A stretch of 64,000 nucleotides of DNA from Thermoactinomyces sp. DSM 45891 (GCF_900119485.1 NZ_FPJZ01000013.1:15953-79952); one strand, 5' to 3'; shown: positions 18,801-26,286, counted from the first letter of the stretch. A program made the numbers and translations. The notes: generated by a model from the letters alone, not told the origin.

Positions 18801-19326
18801 GTAATTCTAGGAAAAAATGATCTCGCCCAAAGATATCCACATACTCTTCTAACAAGCGCTGCGCCTTCGCATCATCATCTTGCAAAATGGCCTGGGGGAT
18901 TTCCCCACCTAAACAGGAACTAGTCGCGATTAGTCCGTTCCGGTACTTGCGAAGTAACGATCGGTCAATTCTGGGTTTATAATGAAATCCGCGAAGATGC
19001 GCTTCTGTCGTAAGCCGAATGAGGTTATGATATCCTTCCGTTGACTCTGCCAACAGGAGTTGATGGCAGATTTTCTGCTCTTTTAACATCGGTTTCTCTA
19101 GGTAGTTCTCGCTCATGTACATCTCACAACCGATAATCGGCTTAATCCCCGCTTCTAAACAGGCCTGGTAAAAAGGGATTACTCCATACATCGCCCCATG
19201 ATCCGTAATCGCTAGGGCCTTCATTCCATGCCCCTTGGCTGTTTGTATGAGCTGTTCGATCTTGCCTGCTCCGTCCAGCAAACTATACTCACTATGTACG
19301 TGCAGATGCACAAATGCATCCTTCAT
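15889..19326 (-). CDS. dnaE: DNA polymerase III subunit alpha (DnaE)
   Basis: This is the second replicative polymerase of Bacillota, which extends RNA primers before hand-over to PolC. The 1145-residue product has an N-terminal PHP domain (HLHVHSEYSLLDG, ITDHGAMYG), the catalytic palm PDIDIDICYERREEVIRYV, and GPGRGSAAGSLVSY. It also has the helix-hairpin region FADYGFNRSHAVAYAVLAYQTAYLKANYP and a C-terminal OB fold (SIVLAGIVIHIKSILTKKG...FVELEDQSGTIEVVVFP). It lacks an exonuclease insert, as expected for DnaE rather than PolC. GGAGGGG precedes ATG 19326. Confidence 0.97.
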   Translation of the reverse strand: MKDAFVHLHVHSEYSLLDGAGKIEQLIQTAKGHGMKALAITDHGAMYGVIPFYQACLEAGIKPIIGCEMYMSENYLEKPMLKEQKICHQLLLAESTEGYHNLIRLTTEAHLRGFHYKPRIDRSLLRKYRNGLIATSSCLGGEIPQAILQDDDAKAQRLLEEYVDIFGRDHFFLELQDHQIWEQQKVNQRLISWANEYDLGLIATNDIHYVHQDDDQVHDCLLCIGTGKKVEDENRLRFASDQFYFKSAEEMIRQFSHVPEAIANTVKIAERCDVEISFGERLLPEFPLPQGVNSSEYLRTIGEKGARKRYGELTDEIKQRLQYELDVIDQMGFADYFLVVWDLVSFAHRNQIAIGPGRGSAAGSLVSYVLEITDVDPVKYQLLFERFLNPERISMPDIDIDICYERREEVIRYVTEKYGNDRVAQIITFGTMAPRAAIRDLGRVLNFPYQEVDRMAKLIPGNPGMTLKRAFQLEPKLEEIYQSNPQMAQLVDYARRIEGIPRHTSTHAAGVVMSKTPLTDWVPLQEGADGVSLTQYAMEALEQIGLLKMDFLGLRNLSVIEKAIEMIRRDQGVQVSFEDCDYQDKATYRLLAKGETTGVFQLESSGIRKVLRELKPNHFEDIVAVLALYRPGPMEQIPRYTRAKHGLESVSYPHPALREILRPTYGIIVYQEQIMQIAATLAGFSLGQADILRRAVSKKKKELLDEQRKAFTQGCVENGFEEEVGHQIYDLIVRFADYGFNRSHAVAYAVLAYQTAYLKANYPQAYLAAQLSTMMGNQGKVAEYMEEAKRMGVSVLPPDIQHSRHHFTIEGNQIRFGLAAIKNIGIQAIDVILQAREKGPFVDLRDFCRRIDLRICNRRVLESLILCGATESLPGHRASQKEMLEEVLEKTSMAQKWGLEDQIDLFKDSEDLFFEEPLTRNYEEEITPYSSRERIQLEKEYLGLFLSGHPLDEYQSRYQGQITHRIHQLEEITDGASIVLAGIVIHIKSILTKKGDPMAFVELEDQSGTIEVVVFPNTYRRARSFLQEEQPLLIKGVYQGNDESGKCIANQIIQLDESNQPAGYRADQQVQIFIRTYQETSDILYALKLILKENVGKTPVQLVYERTKKGHALPVQLYGVNTTLRFQQEVEALLGDGSVRISVYN

Positions 19327-19497
19327 CCTTCACCCCTCCGTTCGTCTTCATTTATGATTTATTATACCATTCAATCGAAACAGGAGAACAAATCTTCCCT
19401 TCTCACCATCTAGTTGTGTCAATTTTCTTTCCATAGTCGAAAAATCAATAAAAATAAGGTATGATTGTGTGTATAACAAGAAAAAGGGGGAGCATCC

Positions 19498-19701
19498 ATG
19501 ATTATTAGTCGCAGGGCACTGGCTAAGGCTAAACTGGAAAAGTTAAAACAAGGTTTCTCCGTATATACTGAAATCGAAGAGATTGCACAGTCTATTGAAA
19601 AGAAGCTGGATACTGTTGATTTTCCAGTCCACATTGATCGCACAGACCTTGGATGTTGGTTCATCCCCGAAACAGATACATCAGATCATAAGGTTGAATA
19701 A
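19498..19701 (+). CDS. Hypothetical 67-residue protein
   Basis: AAAAAGGGGGAG precedes ATG 19498, and a TATGAT -10 box at about 19458 with a partial -35 (TCGAAA) fits a promoter. The product is small, soluble and charged: a basic N-terminus (MIISRRALAKAKLEKLKQGF), an amphipathic helix (EIEEIAQSIEKKL) and an acidic end. A terminator follows at once, so it is a single-gene unit. I do not recognise the family. It occupies the position where Bacillus usually has ytrI/ytrH/nrnA. Confidence 0.7.
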   Translation: MIISRRALAKAKLEKLKQGFSVYTEIEEIAQSIEKKLDTVDFPVHIDRTDLGCWFIPETDTSDHKVE

Positions 19702-19707
19702 AACAAG

Positions 19708-19748
19708 TGAAAAACACACCCGATCCTCTAAGATCGAGGGTGTTTTTC
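19708..19748 (+). terminator. Terminator after the 67-residue ORF
   Basis: A stem of about 16 bp (AAAAACACACCCGATC against GATCGAGGGTGTTTTT, one shifted mismatch) ends in TTTTT and lies just after the stop at 19701. Confidence 0.8.
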
Positions 19749-19774
19749 GTACTTTTCTGTAGGAGGCTTCTCTC

Positions 19775-20056
19775 TTGAGTGTACTGATTTTTACACTAGG
19801 CATGATCTCTTTTTGCGCGGTTGTCGTTTTTTCGTTCGCCTATAGGCGTAGTCAAGGAAACACACGCATGAAGAATCAAGGATTTATGAGCATCTCCATG
19901 GGAGCTTTATTCCTCAGCCTAGCTGTCTTAGAATACGCTACCCTTACCTTTAAATCTCCATTAGGATATATCCTGCTCGCTTTAATCGCTCTTATTGGGC
20001 TTGTTTGTCTCTATTATGGATACAAAAGGGTTCAACTAAGCCGGCAGAAGTCATAA
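19775..20056 (+). CDS. ytpI: YtpI family small membrane protein
   Basis: The 93-residue product has three membrane segments (about residues 2-22, 36-56 and 62-83), with a short basic loop after the first one (YRRSQGNTRMKNQGF), consistent with YtpI. The start is TTG 19775 behind AGGAGGC. Its position after dnaE and before ytoI is conserved with B. subtilis. The function is unknown. Confidence 0.75.
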   Translation: MSVLIFTLGMISFCAVVVFSFAYRRSQGNTRMKNQGFMSISMGALFLSLAVLEYATLTFKSPLGYILLALIALIGLVCLYYGYKRVQLSRQKS

Positions 20057-20057
20057 A

Positions 20058-20076
20058 TACATCCATTATGGATGTA
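20058..20076. promoter_or_regulatory. Perfect 19-bp palindrome upstream of the TetR gene
   Basis: TACATCCAT-T-ATGGATGTA lies between ytpI and the TetR gene, about 30 bases before the regulator's start. It has no T-run, so it does not look like a terminator. It could be an operator but differs from the GACC-type boxes further downstream. Confidence 0.4.
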
Positions 20077-20105
20077 AGGTAACGAAGGAAAGGAGGCAAC
20101 ACACT

Positions 20106-20690
20106 ATGGCCAGAAACAAAGAATTCGATCCAACGCTTGTACTACGTAAAGCTACAGAGATATTCGGTCATTACGGATATGAAGGCACGTCCATGCAAAA
20201 CCTACTTGACGGATTAGGCATAGCCCGCCAAAGTCTCTATGACACATATGGTACAAAAAGAGAACTATTCATTTTAGCGATTAAACATTATTTGAATGAG
20301 AAATCATTAGCTGCTTCCGAATATCTTGAAAGACCCGATTCAGGGAAAGCAGCCATTGCCGATATTTTTTATCAAATTGCGACCGTTTTAAAAGATGAAC
20401 GGCGCCGTAATGAATGTTTTATTATATGTAGTGCTATCGATCAAATCCCTCACAATCCCGAAATCGCCGCTTATTTCGAAAAAGACAAATCTCGATTAGA
20501 ACAAGCCTTTTATGTTGCTTTATTACGAGCTAAAAAACAAGGCGAATTAAGTAATCGGCAGGAAGACTTGCTTGCCCTTTCCAGATATCTATACCACGCC
20601 CGCTATTCCCTTACTCAGGCGGCCAAGATCAGCTCAGACCCGAAAGTATTAGATAACATCGTAGCCGTCATCCTATCCACTTTAGACTAA
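20106..20690 (+). CDS. TetR family transcriptional regulator
   Basis: The 194-residue protein has an N-terminal TetR helix-turn-helix (residues 8-52: ATEIFGHYGYEGTSMQNLLDGLGIARQSLYDTYGTKRELF) and an all-helical ligand domain with NECFIICSAIDQIPHNPEIAAYF. GGAAAGGAGG precedes ATG 20106. The next gene in the same direction is a SnoaL-like protein with GACC-N4-GGTC type operators in front of it, which this regulator probably binds. The ligand is unknown. Confidence 0.9.
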   Translation: MARNKEFDPTLVLRKATEIFGHYGYEGTSMQNLLDGLGIARQSLYDTYGTKRELFILAIKHYLNEKSLAASEYLERPDSGKAAIADIFYQIATVLKDERRRNECFIICSAIDQIPHNPEIAAYFEKDKSRLEQAFYVALLRAKKQGELSNRQEDLLALSRYLYHARYSLTQAAKISSDPKVLDNIVAVILSTLD

Positions 20691-20801
20691 TCATGGAGTA
20701 TTTCTACTGCTTCATGATCGTCCACTTTCGCTGGCTAATTACTCGTTCCCTTACATCTTGGAAAGCGATTCTATGACCCAAAAATATTTTTATCTTTTTT
20801 C

Positions 20802-20830
20802 TTGACCAAACGATCTAGAAAGAGTATGAT
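20802..20830 (+). promoter_or_regulatory. Promoter 1 with TetR-type operator
   Basis: TTGACC (20802-20807), a 17-base spacer and TATGAT (20825-20830) form a strong sigma-A promoter. The sequence GACC-AAAC-GATC at 20804-20815, followed by TAGAAA, overlaps the -35 and resembles the second operator. Confidence 0.6.
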
Positions 20831-20969
20831 GATGTTGTAAGGGATATCCGATGTTAGAATTTGAATCAGATACCTATCTAACCACATCAAGGAGGTGTTA
20901 GAATCCAAATCTTATATTATAGACTGATTGTTCTATAAAGAATTACCGCTTAATTTTTTGATCATTCCA

Positions 20970-21010
20970 GACCATTCGGTCTTGAAAATGATACAGTAGT
21001 CACATAAAAC
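20970..21010 (+). promoter_or_regulatory. Promoter 2 with perfect TetR-type operator, upstream of the SnoaL gene
   Basis: AGACC-ATTC-GGTCT (20970-20983) is a perfect dyad. It abuts a -35 box TTGAAA (20982-20987), which has a 17-base spacer and a weak -10 TAAAAC (21005-21010). It shares GACCA-N2-CG-N-TCT-N-GAAA with the upstream box. It lies about 60 bases before ATG 21044. Confidence 0.6.
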
Positions 21011-21043
21011 CAAAAAACACACATCCCTTAGGAGGAATATACA

Positions 21044-21490
21044 ATGACTACCCAAATGACAAGAGAACAAATTCGTGAAAGAGCAGAAGGCATATTTAAA
21101 AGCCACCTGAAATACTTATCCGCTGGCGAGATTGCAACGTGGACCGATCTTTTCCATCAAGATGGGGTGTTAGATTTCCCTTATGGAATTGGGAACTTTC
21201 CTAAAAAAGTAGAAGGAAAAAAAGCTCTTTACGATTACATGATCAACTTTCCAAAGCATTTCCGTGTCAAGTTTTATGATTTGAAGTTTTATCCTACTGA
21301 AGATCCAGAACTCGTAATCGCCGAATTCAAATCTACTGGGAAACATCTCGAAACTGGGAATCCATATGAACAAACTTATATCAGTGTCGTCCAAACAAAG
21401 GATGGCTTCATCCAAGTATATCGTGATTTCTGGAATCCAATGGTAGCAATCGAATCGATCGGCGGGAAGTTAGAGGATTTTGTAGGATAA
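21044..21490 (+). CDS. SnoaL/NTF2-like protein (PhzA/PhzB-type fold)
   Basis: The 148-residue single-domain protein fits the NTF2-like fold: an N-terminal helix, LFHQDGVLDFPYGIGNFPKKVEGKKALYDYMINFPKHF, and a curved-sheet C-terminal part ending with TYISVVQTKDGFIQVYRDFWNPM. Such proteins are isomerases, cyclases or dehydratase-like binders of small molecules. The W/F-rich DFWNP ending is common in PhzB-like and SnoaL-like members. TAGGAGGA precedes ATG 21044. It is presumably the target of the upstream TetR protein and may act on the same compound the regulator senses. I infer this only from context. Confidence 0.8.
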   Translation: MTTQMTREQIRERAEGIFKSHLKYLSAGEIATWTDLFHQDGVLDFPYGIGNFPKKVEGKKALYDYMINFPKHFRVKFYDLKFYPTEDPELVIAEFKSTGKHLETGNPYEQTYISVVQTKDGFIQVYRDFWNPMVAIESIGGKLEDFVG

Positions 21491-21624
21491 TGTTTTAAAT
21501 GAAGTAGACCAGATATTAGTTGAGATGTTAGGGATATTCGCTTGGGACATTGATAATCTCTCCTTTGCTTCATTTTGACCATTGCAAAAAATCAAAAATT
21601 ATGGACTCACATAATTTATTTAGA

Positions 21625-21653
21625 AGTCCATGTAATCACATACATGGATTTTG
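21625..21653 (+). terminator. Hairpin, possible terminator of the SnoaL gene
   Basis: A TCCATGTA/TACATGGA stem with a 7-base loop is followed by TTTTG, about 135 bases after the SnoaL stop. Confidence 0.4.
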
Positions 21654-21726
21654 AACGCACGAGTATGAATCATTTCCTCTAGAGTAATTTATGATGGTGA
21701 AAAATGAAATAAACCTATTGCACTAT

Positions 21727-21769
21727 AAAAAGAGGATGCATATGAAGAATTTCTACATATGCATCCTCT
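21727..21769 (-). terminator. Terminator of ytoI
   Basis: A 13-bp perfect stem GAGGATGCATATG/CATATGCATCCTC is followed on the minus strand by CTTTTTATAG, about 65 bases downstream of the ytoI stop. Confidence 0.75.
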
Positions 21770-21834
21770 CACGAATGGCCTAATTTAGTTGCAGAATCAC
21801 ACAACATTTGAGAATGAGCTTGTCACTCCATCCG

Positions 21835-23145
21835 CTACTTCTCAATCATCTGCGCCGTAATCAGCGCCTTCCCAACCACCTGATGGTCCGTCAATACTTC
21901 TATATCTAACTTCGCCTGATTCCTACCTAGCTCTAAAATCTTAGGTACAATCTCAATCATCGTTTCCAATTGGACCGGCTTTAACGTATATAAAGTAAAG
22001 TTTTGGATCACTAGATCCTCTCGATGATATTTTCGAAGTAATCGTAGGCATGTTTCGGTCATCAAAGTCGTTAGGACACCTGTGCTTAAGATACCAAGCG
22101 AATCGGTCATCTGTGGACTGATCTTGCCGCGTAAGACAGGGGTCCCTTCTTTCATTACCTCTTGGAAACCCCGCGTCGATAACTCATGAACCGTCTCACC
22201 TACTTGGGGCTGTTTCTGCATCGTTTGCAGGGATTCGATCACGTCTTGTCTGCTGACGATTCCGAGTAGCCGTTTCTGCTCATCGACCACGGGTAATAGT
22301 TCAATTCCTTCCCACACCATCTCATGGGCGGCAGCCGCTAGAGAGGTGCGAGGATGGACATAGACTGGATTGCGTGTCATGGCCTTCTCAATTCGATCGG
22401 AGGCCAAGAGACCGATTACATCTTTGGCTGTAACCATTCCTACAATTTTACCTGTTTCCTCTACCACTGGGAATTTACTATGTGATGTTTCTCTTACTAG
22501 TTGATGAAATGTATCCACCGAATCTGTAGGCTCTAAAGTAATCGGTTCTTCGTGAGTCGCTAAGAGGTCCTCTACTAGTAAAATCTCTTTTTTAATTAAT
22601 CGGTCATAGATTGCACGATTAATCAAGCTTGCTACGGTAAATGTATCATAACTACTTGAGATGACTGGCAATTGGTAGAAATCCGCCATCTGCTTTACTT
22701 CCTCTGTCGCATCAAATCCCCCCGTGATCAGTACCGCCGCTCCATATTCCAACGATACTTGATGAACGCGATCACGGTTTCCTACAATCAATAAATTCCC
22801 CGGACCCACATAGCGAAGAAGTGCTTCTAGTTTCATCGCTCCAATCACAAATTTCGTTAATGTCTTATGAAGCCCTTCTTTCCCGCCCAGTACTGTTCCA
22901 TCTACGATGTTCACCACTTCAGCAAATGTAATCTTCTCAATCTCGGAACGTTGCTTCTTCTCGATCCTCACCGTTCCTACACGCTCAATCGTATTCACAA
23001 TCCCTCTCGCTTCGGCATCTTTAATCGCTCGATAGGCCGTCCCATCACTTACGCTGAGATTCTTCGAGATTTGTCGCACCGAAATCTTATGACCAATTTC
23101 CAGTTGCTCTATGTAGGCTATAATTTGTTCATGTTTGGTAGTCAA
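21835..23145 (-). CDS. ytoI: YtoI-like regulator: helix-turn-helix, DRTGG, CBS pair and hot-dog domains
   Basis: The four domains in order are: a winged helix at residues 1-65 (KISVRQISKNLSVSDGTAYRAIKDAEARGIV), a DRTGG domain at about 75-180 (with VIGAMKLEALLRYV and AAVLITGGFDATEEV), two CBS motifs at about 195-305, and a C-terminal MaoC/thioesterase-like hot-dog at about 330-435. The combination matches B. subtilis YtoI. CBS pairs usually bind adenine nucleotides, so an energy- or CoA-sensing regulator is plausible. The start is taken as TTG 23145 behind AGAAGGG; the open frame extends to 23238 without a ribosome site. Confidence 0.88.
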   Translation of the reverse strand: MTTKHEQIIAYIEQLEIGHKISVRQISKNLSVSDGTAYRAIKDAEARGIVNTIERVGTVRIEKKQRSEIEKITFAEVVNIVDGTVLGGKEGLHKTLTKFVIGAMKLEALLRYVGPGNLLIVGNRDRVHQVSLEYGAAVLITGGFDATEEVKQMADFYQLPVISSSYDTFTVASLINRAIYDRLIKKEILLVEDLLATHEEPITLEPTDSVDTFHQLVRETSHSKFPVVEETGKIVGMVTAKDVIGLLASDRIEKAMTRNPVYVHPRTSLAAAAHEMVWEGIELLPVVDEQKRLLGIVSRQDVIESLQTMQKQPQVGETVHELSTRGFQEVMKEGTPVLRGKISPQMTDSLGILSTGVLTTLMTETCLRLLRKYHREDLVIQNFTLYTLKPVQLETMIEIVPKILELGRNQAKLDIEVLTDHQVVGKALITAQMIEK

Positions 23146-23220
23146 CCCAAACCCTTCTTTCTCCGCATCTATTACGTTTATTATACACGACAAATCCGAG
23201 ATTCCTAAATATGTATGTAA

Positions 23221-23255
23221 ATAAAACAAAAGCGCCAATCAAATCGATTAGCGCC
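23221..23255 (-). terminator. Terminator downstream of the glycosyltransferase-like gene
   Basis: On the minus strand a GGCGCTAATCG/GATTGGCGC-type stem is followed by TTTTGTTTTATTT, 28 bases after the stop at 23283. Confidence 0.65.
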
Positions 23256-23282
23256 GATCGTATATGAAATGGATCTATCTTC

Positions 23283-24083
23283 TCACGGGATGTTCCATGG
23301 TTCGGCATGTCTCCCTGTTTTCTTATAAAAAATCGGTGTAAAATGTGTAGGGATTCGACTACTAGGAAATGGGTTGTAGTAATGGCCGGCTGCCGCTGCA
23401 TCCAAACCAGACTGAAATAAATCACAAAATATGGCTTCGTGTTTGCTCAAAATCCACAGTTCTTGAGCTATATAAGGATGTGCTGGACATACTGCCTGAA
23501 TATCAGCATTTAATTCTTTTAGATAACTGCTATGCGCCCACCAAAAATTCCCTGCAAAAGTTACTGCACTGGGTGTATATTGAAGACTACAAACATCTAC
23601 TTTTGCTAGGCATTCAAGGGCCAAAGAATGATGGTTAATTAAGAGAGTTTCCAACATATTTCTCCAATCTGTCACATTCGATTCTGTTGCTTGACCGTGG
23701 TGTCTTACACCCTTTGTATGAAAATATAACACTCTTACGTCTTGTTTATTTACAGTGCTATATTCGTGCAACCACAATAGACTTGATTTCTCACATTCAT
23801 CCGCGTCAGGCTTAATGACATATTGAAGGGTATCATCATATTGATCTATTCCTAACCATGCTAGATCTGCTTCAATTCGGCTAGTGTCATGAATCTGACC
23901 TGTAACGATGTTTAAGAAAATGGCATCAAGTTTTTGATATAGACCCGAAGAGCTTAGCCGTTTAAGCTGACTGTCCACTATTTGTGCCCAATTATTCACG
24001 GCCCATGCGTGTATAAAGCAAACAGTAGAATGTTTAGGAAAGTCTACTAATCTATCAGATAGCCTTATAGACAATCCTATCAC
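23283..24083 (-). CDS. Glycosyltransferase-like protein of poorly characterised family
   Basis: The 266-residue soluble product has no membrane segment. It contains VLYFHTKGVRHHG, VTDWRNMLETLLINHH and FAGNFWWAHSSYLKELNA. From memory this HTKG...DWR...GNFWW pattern recurs in glycosyltransferase-like proteins of polysaccharide loci and large DNA viruses. The assignment to a transferase is an inference, and no DxD is obvious. The ribosome site before ATG 24083 is weak. It begins an accessory group (to 26155) that separates ytoI from ytkL, which are usually near each other in Bacillus, so it may have been acquired. Confidence 0.55.
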   Translation of the reverse strand: MIGLSIRLSDRLVDFPKHSTVCFIHAWAVNNWAQIVDSQLKRLSSSGLYQKLDAIFLNIVTGQIHDTSRIEADLAWLGIDQYDDTLQYVIKPDADECEKSSLLWLHEYSTVNKQDVRVLYFHTKGVRHHGQATESNVTDWRNMLETLLINHHSLALECLAKVDVCSLQYTPSAVTFAGNFWWAHSSYLKELNADIQAVCPAHPYIAQELWILSKHEAIFCDLFQSGLDAAAAGHYYNPFPSSRIPTHFTPIFYKKTGRHAEPWNIP

Positions 24084-24317
24084 CCGCTTTTATTTTATTT
24101 CCTTGCTCTATATATCTATGATTACTAGTTTCATAATGTTCTATATTTTAAATAAAAAGGCACCAATTGCTTCTATTGGTGTAGTCTCGTTACTCTATTT
24201 TTCATATTTTCTATCTTTTATAGACAACTGTTGTAACGGGCACGCATTAGAATGAATTAATATAAAGAGTATTCATTGTTCTCTACCACCATTCTATTAG
24301 AAAGGACGTCGAGATAA
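24084..24317. other. Divergent intergenic region of the accessory island
   Basis: This AT-rich spacer lies between divergent genes. It contains the small hairpin CACCAAT-TGCTTCT-ATTGGTG (24163-24183) and otherwise no gene or recognisable promoter pair that I can defend. Confidence 0.35.
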
Positions 24318-24908
24318 TTGAATATTCCAATCGAGGTTCAACATATCCCAACCGCTTGGAGAGGACACGAACCCTTTGCTATATGGCTAGTACAAAGACT
24401 ACAAGCTAGGATTACGGTAGATTTAGGCGTTGATTCTGGATTTTCTACGTTCTCGTTCGCAACCCCCAACATAGGCACCGTCTATGGTATCGATCACTTT
24501 CAAGGAGATGGACATGCGGGTTATCGAAACACCTATGATTTCGTAATGGGCACTAAAGATATTTTAAAAAACAAATATGGCCTAGATAATATTCAATTCA
24601 TACAAGGTGATTTCACAGAAGTCTCGAAAACATGGACACAGCCGATCGATATACTTCACATAGATGGATTTCACTCATATGATAGTACTAAAGCAGACTT
24701 TCTAAATTGGTTGCCCCATCTACAAGAAAACGGAGTCTTGTTGATGCATGATGTAACTTCTTTCCCATCCGTTAAGCAAGTCTATGATGAATCTAACATG
24801 TATCGCTGCTTCTTTTCACACTCAGCTGGGTTAGGAGTCTTATCTAGGAATAAAGAAATCATCCAAGAAATTGCTAGCTTAAATCATTTAACATTTGAAA
24901 GCGCTTAA
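24318..24908 (+). CDS. Class I SAM-dependent methyltransferase-like protein
   Basis: The 196-residue Rossmann protein has motif I VDLGVDSGFSTFSFA, followed by GTVYGIDHFQGD, then VSKTWTQPIDILHIDGFHSYDSTKADFLNWLPHLQENGVLLMHD. The DILHIDG...Y...DF..WL..L..GG-type block is characteristic of methyltransferases near sugar-modification clusters (the Methyltransf_24 group). The glycine-rich motif I has D where many have G (DSGFST), so activity is not guaranteed. The start is TTG 24318 with AAAGGA upstream, at longer than optimal spacing. A strong hairpin ends the unit. Confidence 0.75.
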   Translation: MNIPIEVQHIPTAWRGHEPFAIWLVQRLQARITVDLGVDSGFSTFSFATPNIGTVYGIDHFQGDGHAGYRNTYDFVMGTKDILKNKYGLDNIQFIQGDFTEVSKTWTQPIDILHIDGFHSYDSTKADFLNWLPHLQENGVLLMHDVTSFPSVKQVYDESNMYRCFFSHSAGLGVLSRNKEIIQEIASLNHLTFESA

Positions 24909-24964
24909 TCTTCTAACATATAGACAAAAAATCATATACTAGACATTAGACTTAACCTTTTCAT

Positions 24965-25013
24965 ATAAAAAACTGTAGACTGTGTCTTTACGAGACCAGT
25001 CTACAGTTTTTTA
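24965..25013. terminator. Bidirectional terminator
   Basis: AAAAAACTGTAGACTG and its exact complement ending in TTTTTT enclose a 14-base loop. It serves the methyltransferase gene on the plus strand and the small membrane protein gene on the minus strand. Confidence 0.85.
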
Positions 25014-25072
25014 TACTACAGATAAAACGATATGTACAATATGTGCAGGGGTCATTATTAGATTAGCGTCTA

Positions 25073-25357
25073 TCATATATAAGAAGATCTTTGCATTCTC
25101 TTCTGCTCCTGATAATATTCCTGTTCTTTATGCATCCATTCTAACCGTTGTTTGTATTCCTTTTGGATCTCCATTTTCTTACGGAATCCCTTCCATTCCT
25201 GCCTATATGCCCATAAGACTAACAAGGCCAAAGCAACCCACATCCCCAAAAAACAGAACTGTTTCAGTTCAGACGTCTGTCTGGAAATATTGACTATAAA
25301 GACCGTACACAACATCAAAGCAACGGATATTTTGATTCCAACCCAACGCATCGTCAT
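25073..25357 (-). CDS. Small membrane protein with charged C-terminal helix
   Basis: GGAGGAGG lies six bases before ATG 25357, the best ribosome site in this area, which makes the 94-residue frame credible. The product has two membrane segments (about residues 8-25 and 33-51). A strongly charged, probably coiled-coil tail rich in K, E, Q and R follows (EIQKEYKQRLEWMHKEQEYY). I do not recognise the family. Confidence 0.65.
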   Translation of the reverse strand: MTMRWVGIKISVALMLCTVFIVNISRQTSELKQFCFLGMWVALALLVLWAYRQEWKGFRKKMEIQKEYKQRLEWMHKEQEYYQEQKRMQRSSYI

Positions 25358-25416
25358 ATAAAACCTCCTCCGCTTCTCTTTTACACTATATGTCCAAGCT
25401 CCTAGATCATGACATA

Positions 25417-25446
25417 AAAAAGAGAGATGGATTTAGCCCATCTCTT
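25417..25446 (-). terminator. Terminator downstream of the TylF/CmcI-like gene
   Basis: On the minus strand AAGAGATGGGC pairs with a nearly complementary arm and runs into CTTTTTTATG, about 60 bases after the stop at 25505. Confidence 0.65.
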
Positions 25447-25504
25447 AGCTAGTTAAAACAACACTTTCTTCAAAGTGAACAGATTTACCCATCAGTAGTA
25501 CCTT

Positions 25505-26155
25505 CTAGTAAGAAAGATGGCCCGTAGTATATCTGTATGGTGCACTCCTAGCTTTTTTCTCTATAACCAAAGTAGAGTCATAGTAGGTAATGGACCCAAT
25601 AGAAGTAGTTAAATAGTCTACATTTGATGGCTTCTGATGCCATCCATTTAAGGAATCCACTATATTTTTAGAATACTCTATAAAACTATTACTGTTGCGC
25701 AAGCCACCACCTGCTTCACTCCAGTAACTTGTGTGAAGATCTTCTACAAGATATACACCATTCTCTGCAAGGACAGGAAACATTTCTTCAAATGTTATCT
25801 TCTGTTGGTGCACATAATGACCCCCATCATCGATTATAATATCGAATTGGGGAAGTTCTGGAATGGTTCTTCTCCAAAAATCTCTATCACCTTGATCACC
25901 AATTATGATTTTGATTTGATCTTCTTCAATACATTTACATTGAGGATTAATATCTAGTCCATATATGGTTGCTTGTGGGCCGAAATAATCTTTCCACATT
26001 TGAAGTGAACCACCATGAAACACACCAATCTCTAAAACATTGACCTTCTGATTAACGAAGCGCCCAAAATGGTTTTCATATATATCGAAATAATGAACCC
26101 ACTTATCAATTAATCGTTTGTTATTTGAATCAAAATACTCTCTTAATCGCCCCAT
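25505..26155 (-). CDS. Class I SAM methyltransferase of TylF/cephalosporin-hydroxylase-like type
   Basis: The 216-residue product has DKWVHYFDIYENHFGRF, motif I VNVLEIGVFHGGSLQMWKDYFGP, TIYGLDINPQCK, and FDIIIDDGGHYVHQQKITFEEMFPVLAENGVYLVEDL. These match the O-methyltransferases of macrolide and aminosugar pathways (TylF, MycE-like) and the CmcI fold, where the DDGGH block binds a metal. ATG 26155 has GGAGGGG five bases upstream. The longer frame to 26344 would run through the ytkL terminator, so it is rejected. It probably modifies a sugar, with the two neighbouring glyco-type genes. Confidence 0.78.
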   Translation of the reverse strand: MGRLREYFDSNNKRLIDKWVHYFDIYENHFGRFVNQKVNVLEIGVFHGGSLQMWKDYFGPQATIYGLDINPQCKCIEEDQIKIIIGDQGDRDFWRRTIPELPQFDIIIDDGGHYVHQQKITFEEMFPVLAENGVYLVEDLHTSYWSEAGGGLRNSNSFIEYSKNIVDSLNGWHQKPSNVDYLTTSIGSITYYDSTLVIEKKARSAPYRYTTGHLSY

Positions 26156-26286
26156 ATTGTCCCCTCCAATAGCGATAATCTTGATCTTCGTTACTCTACA
26201 AAAATATAAATAAAAAGGTTCGCCAAAATTTCTTAGTCGGATACATCTTTCATTGAACAACATGATGATCGAGGCGATGTCTAGAG

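Larger units (their letters stand above)
20691..21043 (+). other. 353-bp intergenic region with two promoter/operator modules
   Basis: This stretch holds the two promoter/operator modules listed separately and an unused ribosome-site-like AAGGAGGTG at about 20890. That site leads only into an 11-codon frame, which I do not call. The sequences TTAGAATTTGAATC and TTAGAATCCAAATC recur about 50 bases apart. I see no further gene. Confidence 0.4.
21491..21834. other. 344-bp intergenic region with convergent hairpins
   Basis: This stretch has no gene that I can support. It contains two hairpins, one per converging transcript, given separately; the rest is AT-rich and featureless. Confidence 0.4.

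Noticed and set aside
20886..20932. Ribosome-site-like AAGGAGGTG followed by a short frame
   Set aside because: The frame is only about 11 codons from a GTG within the site itself.
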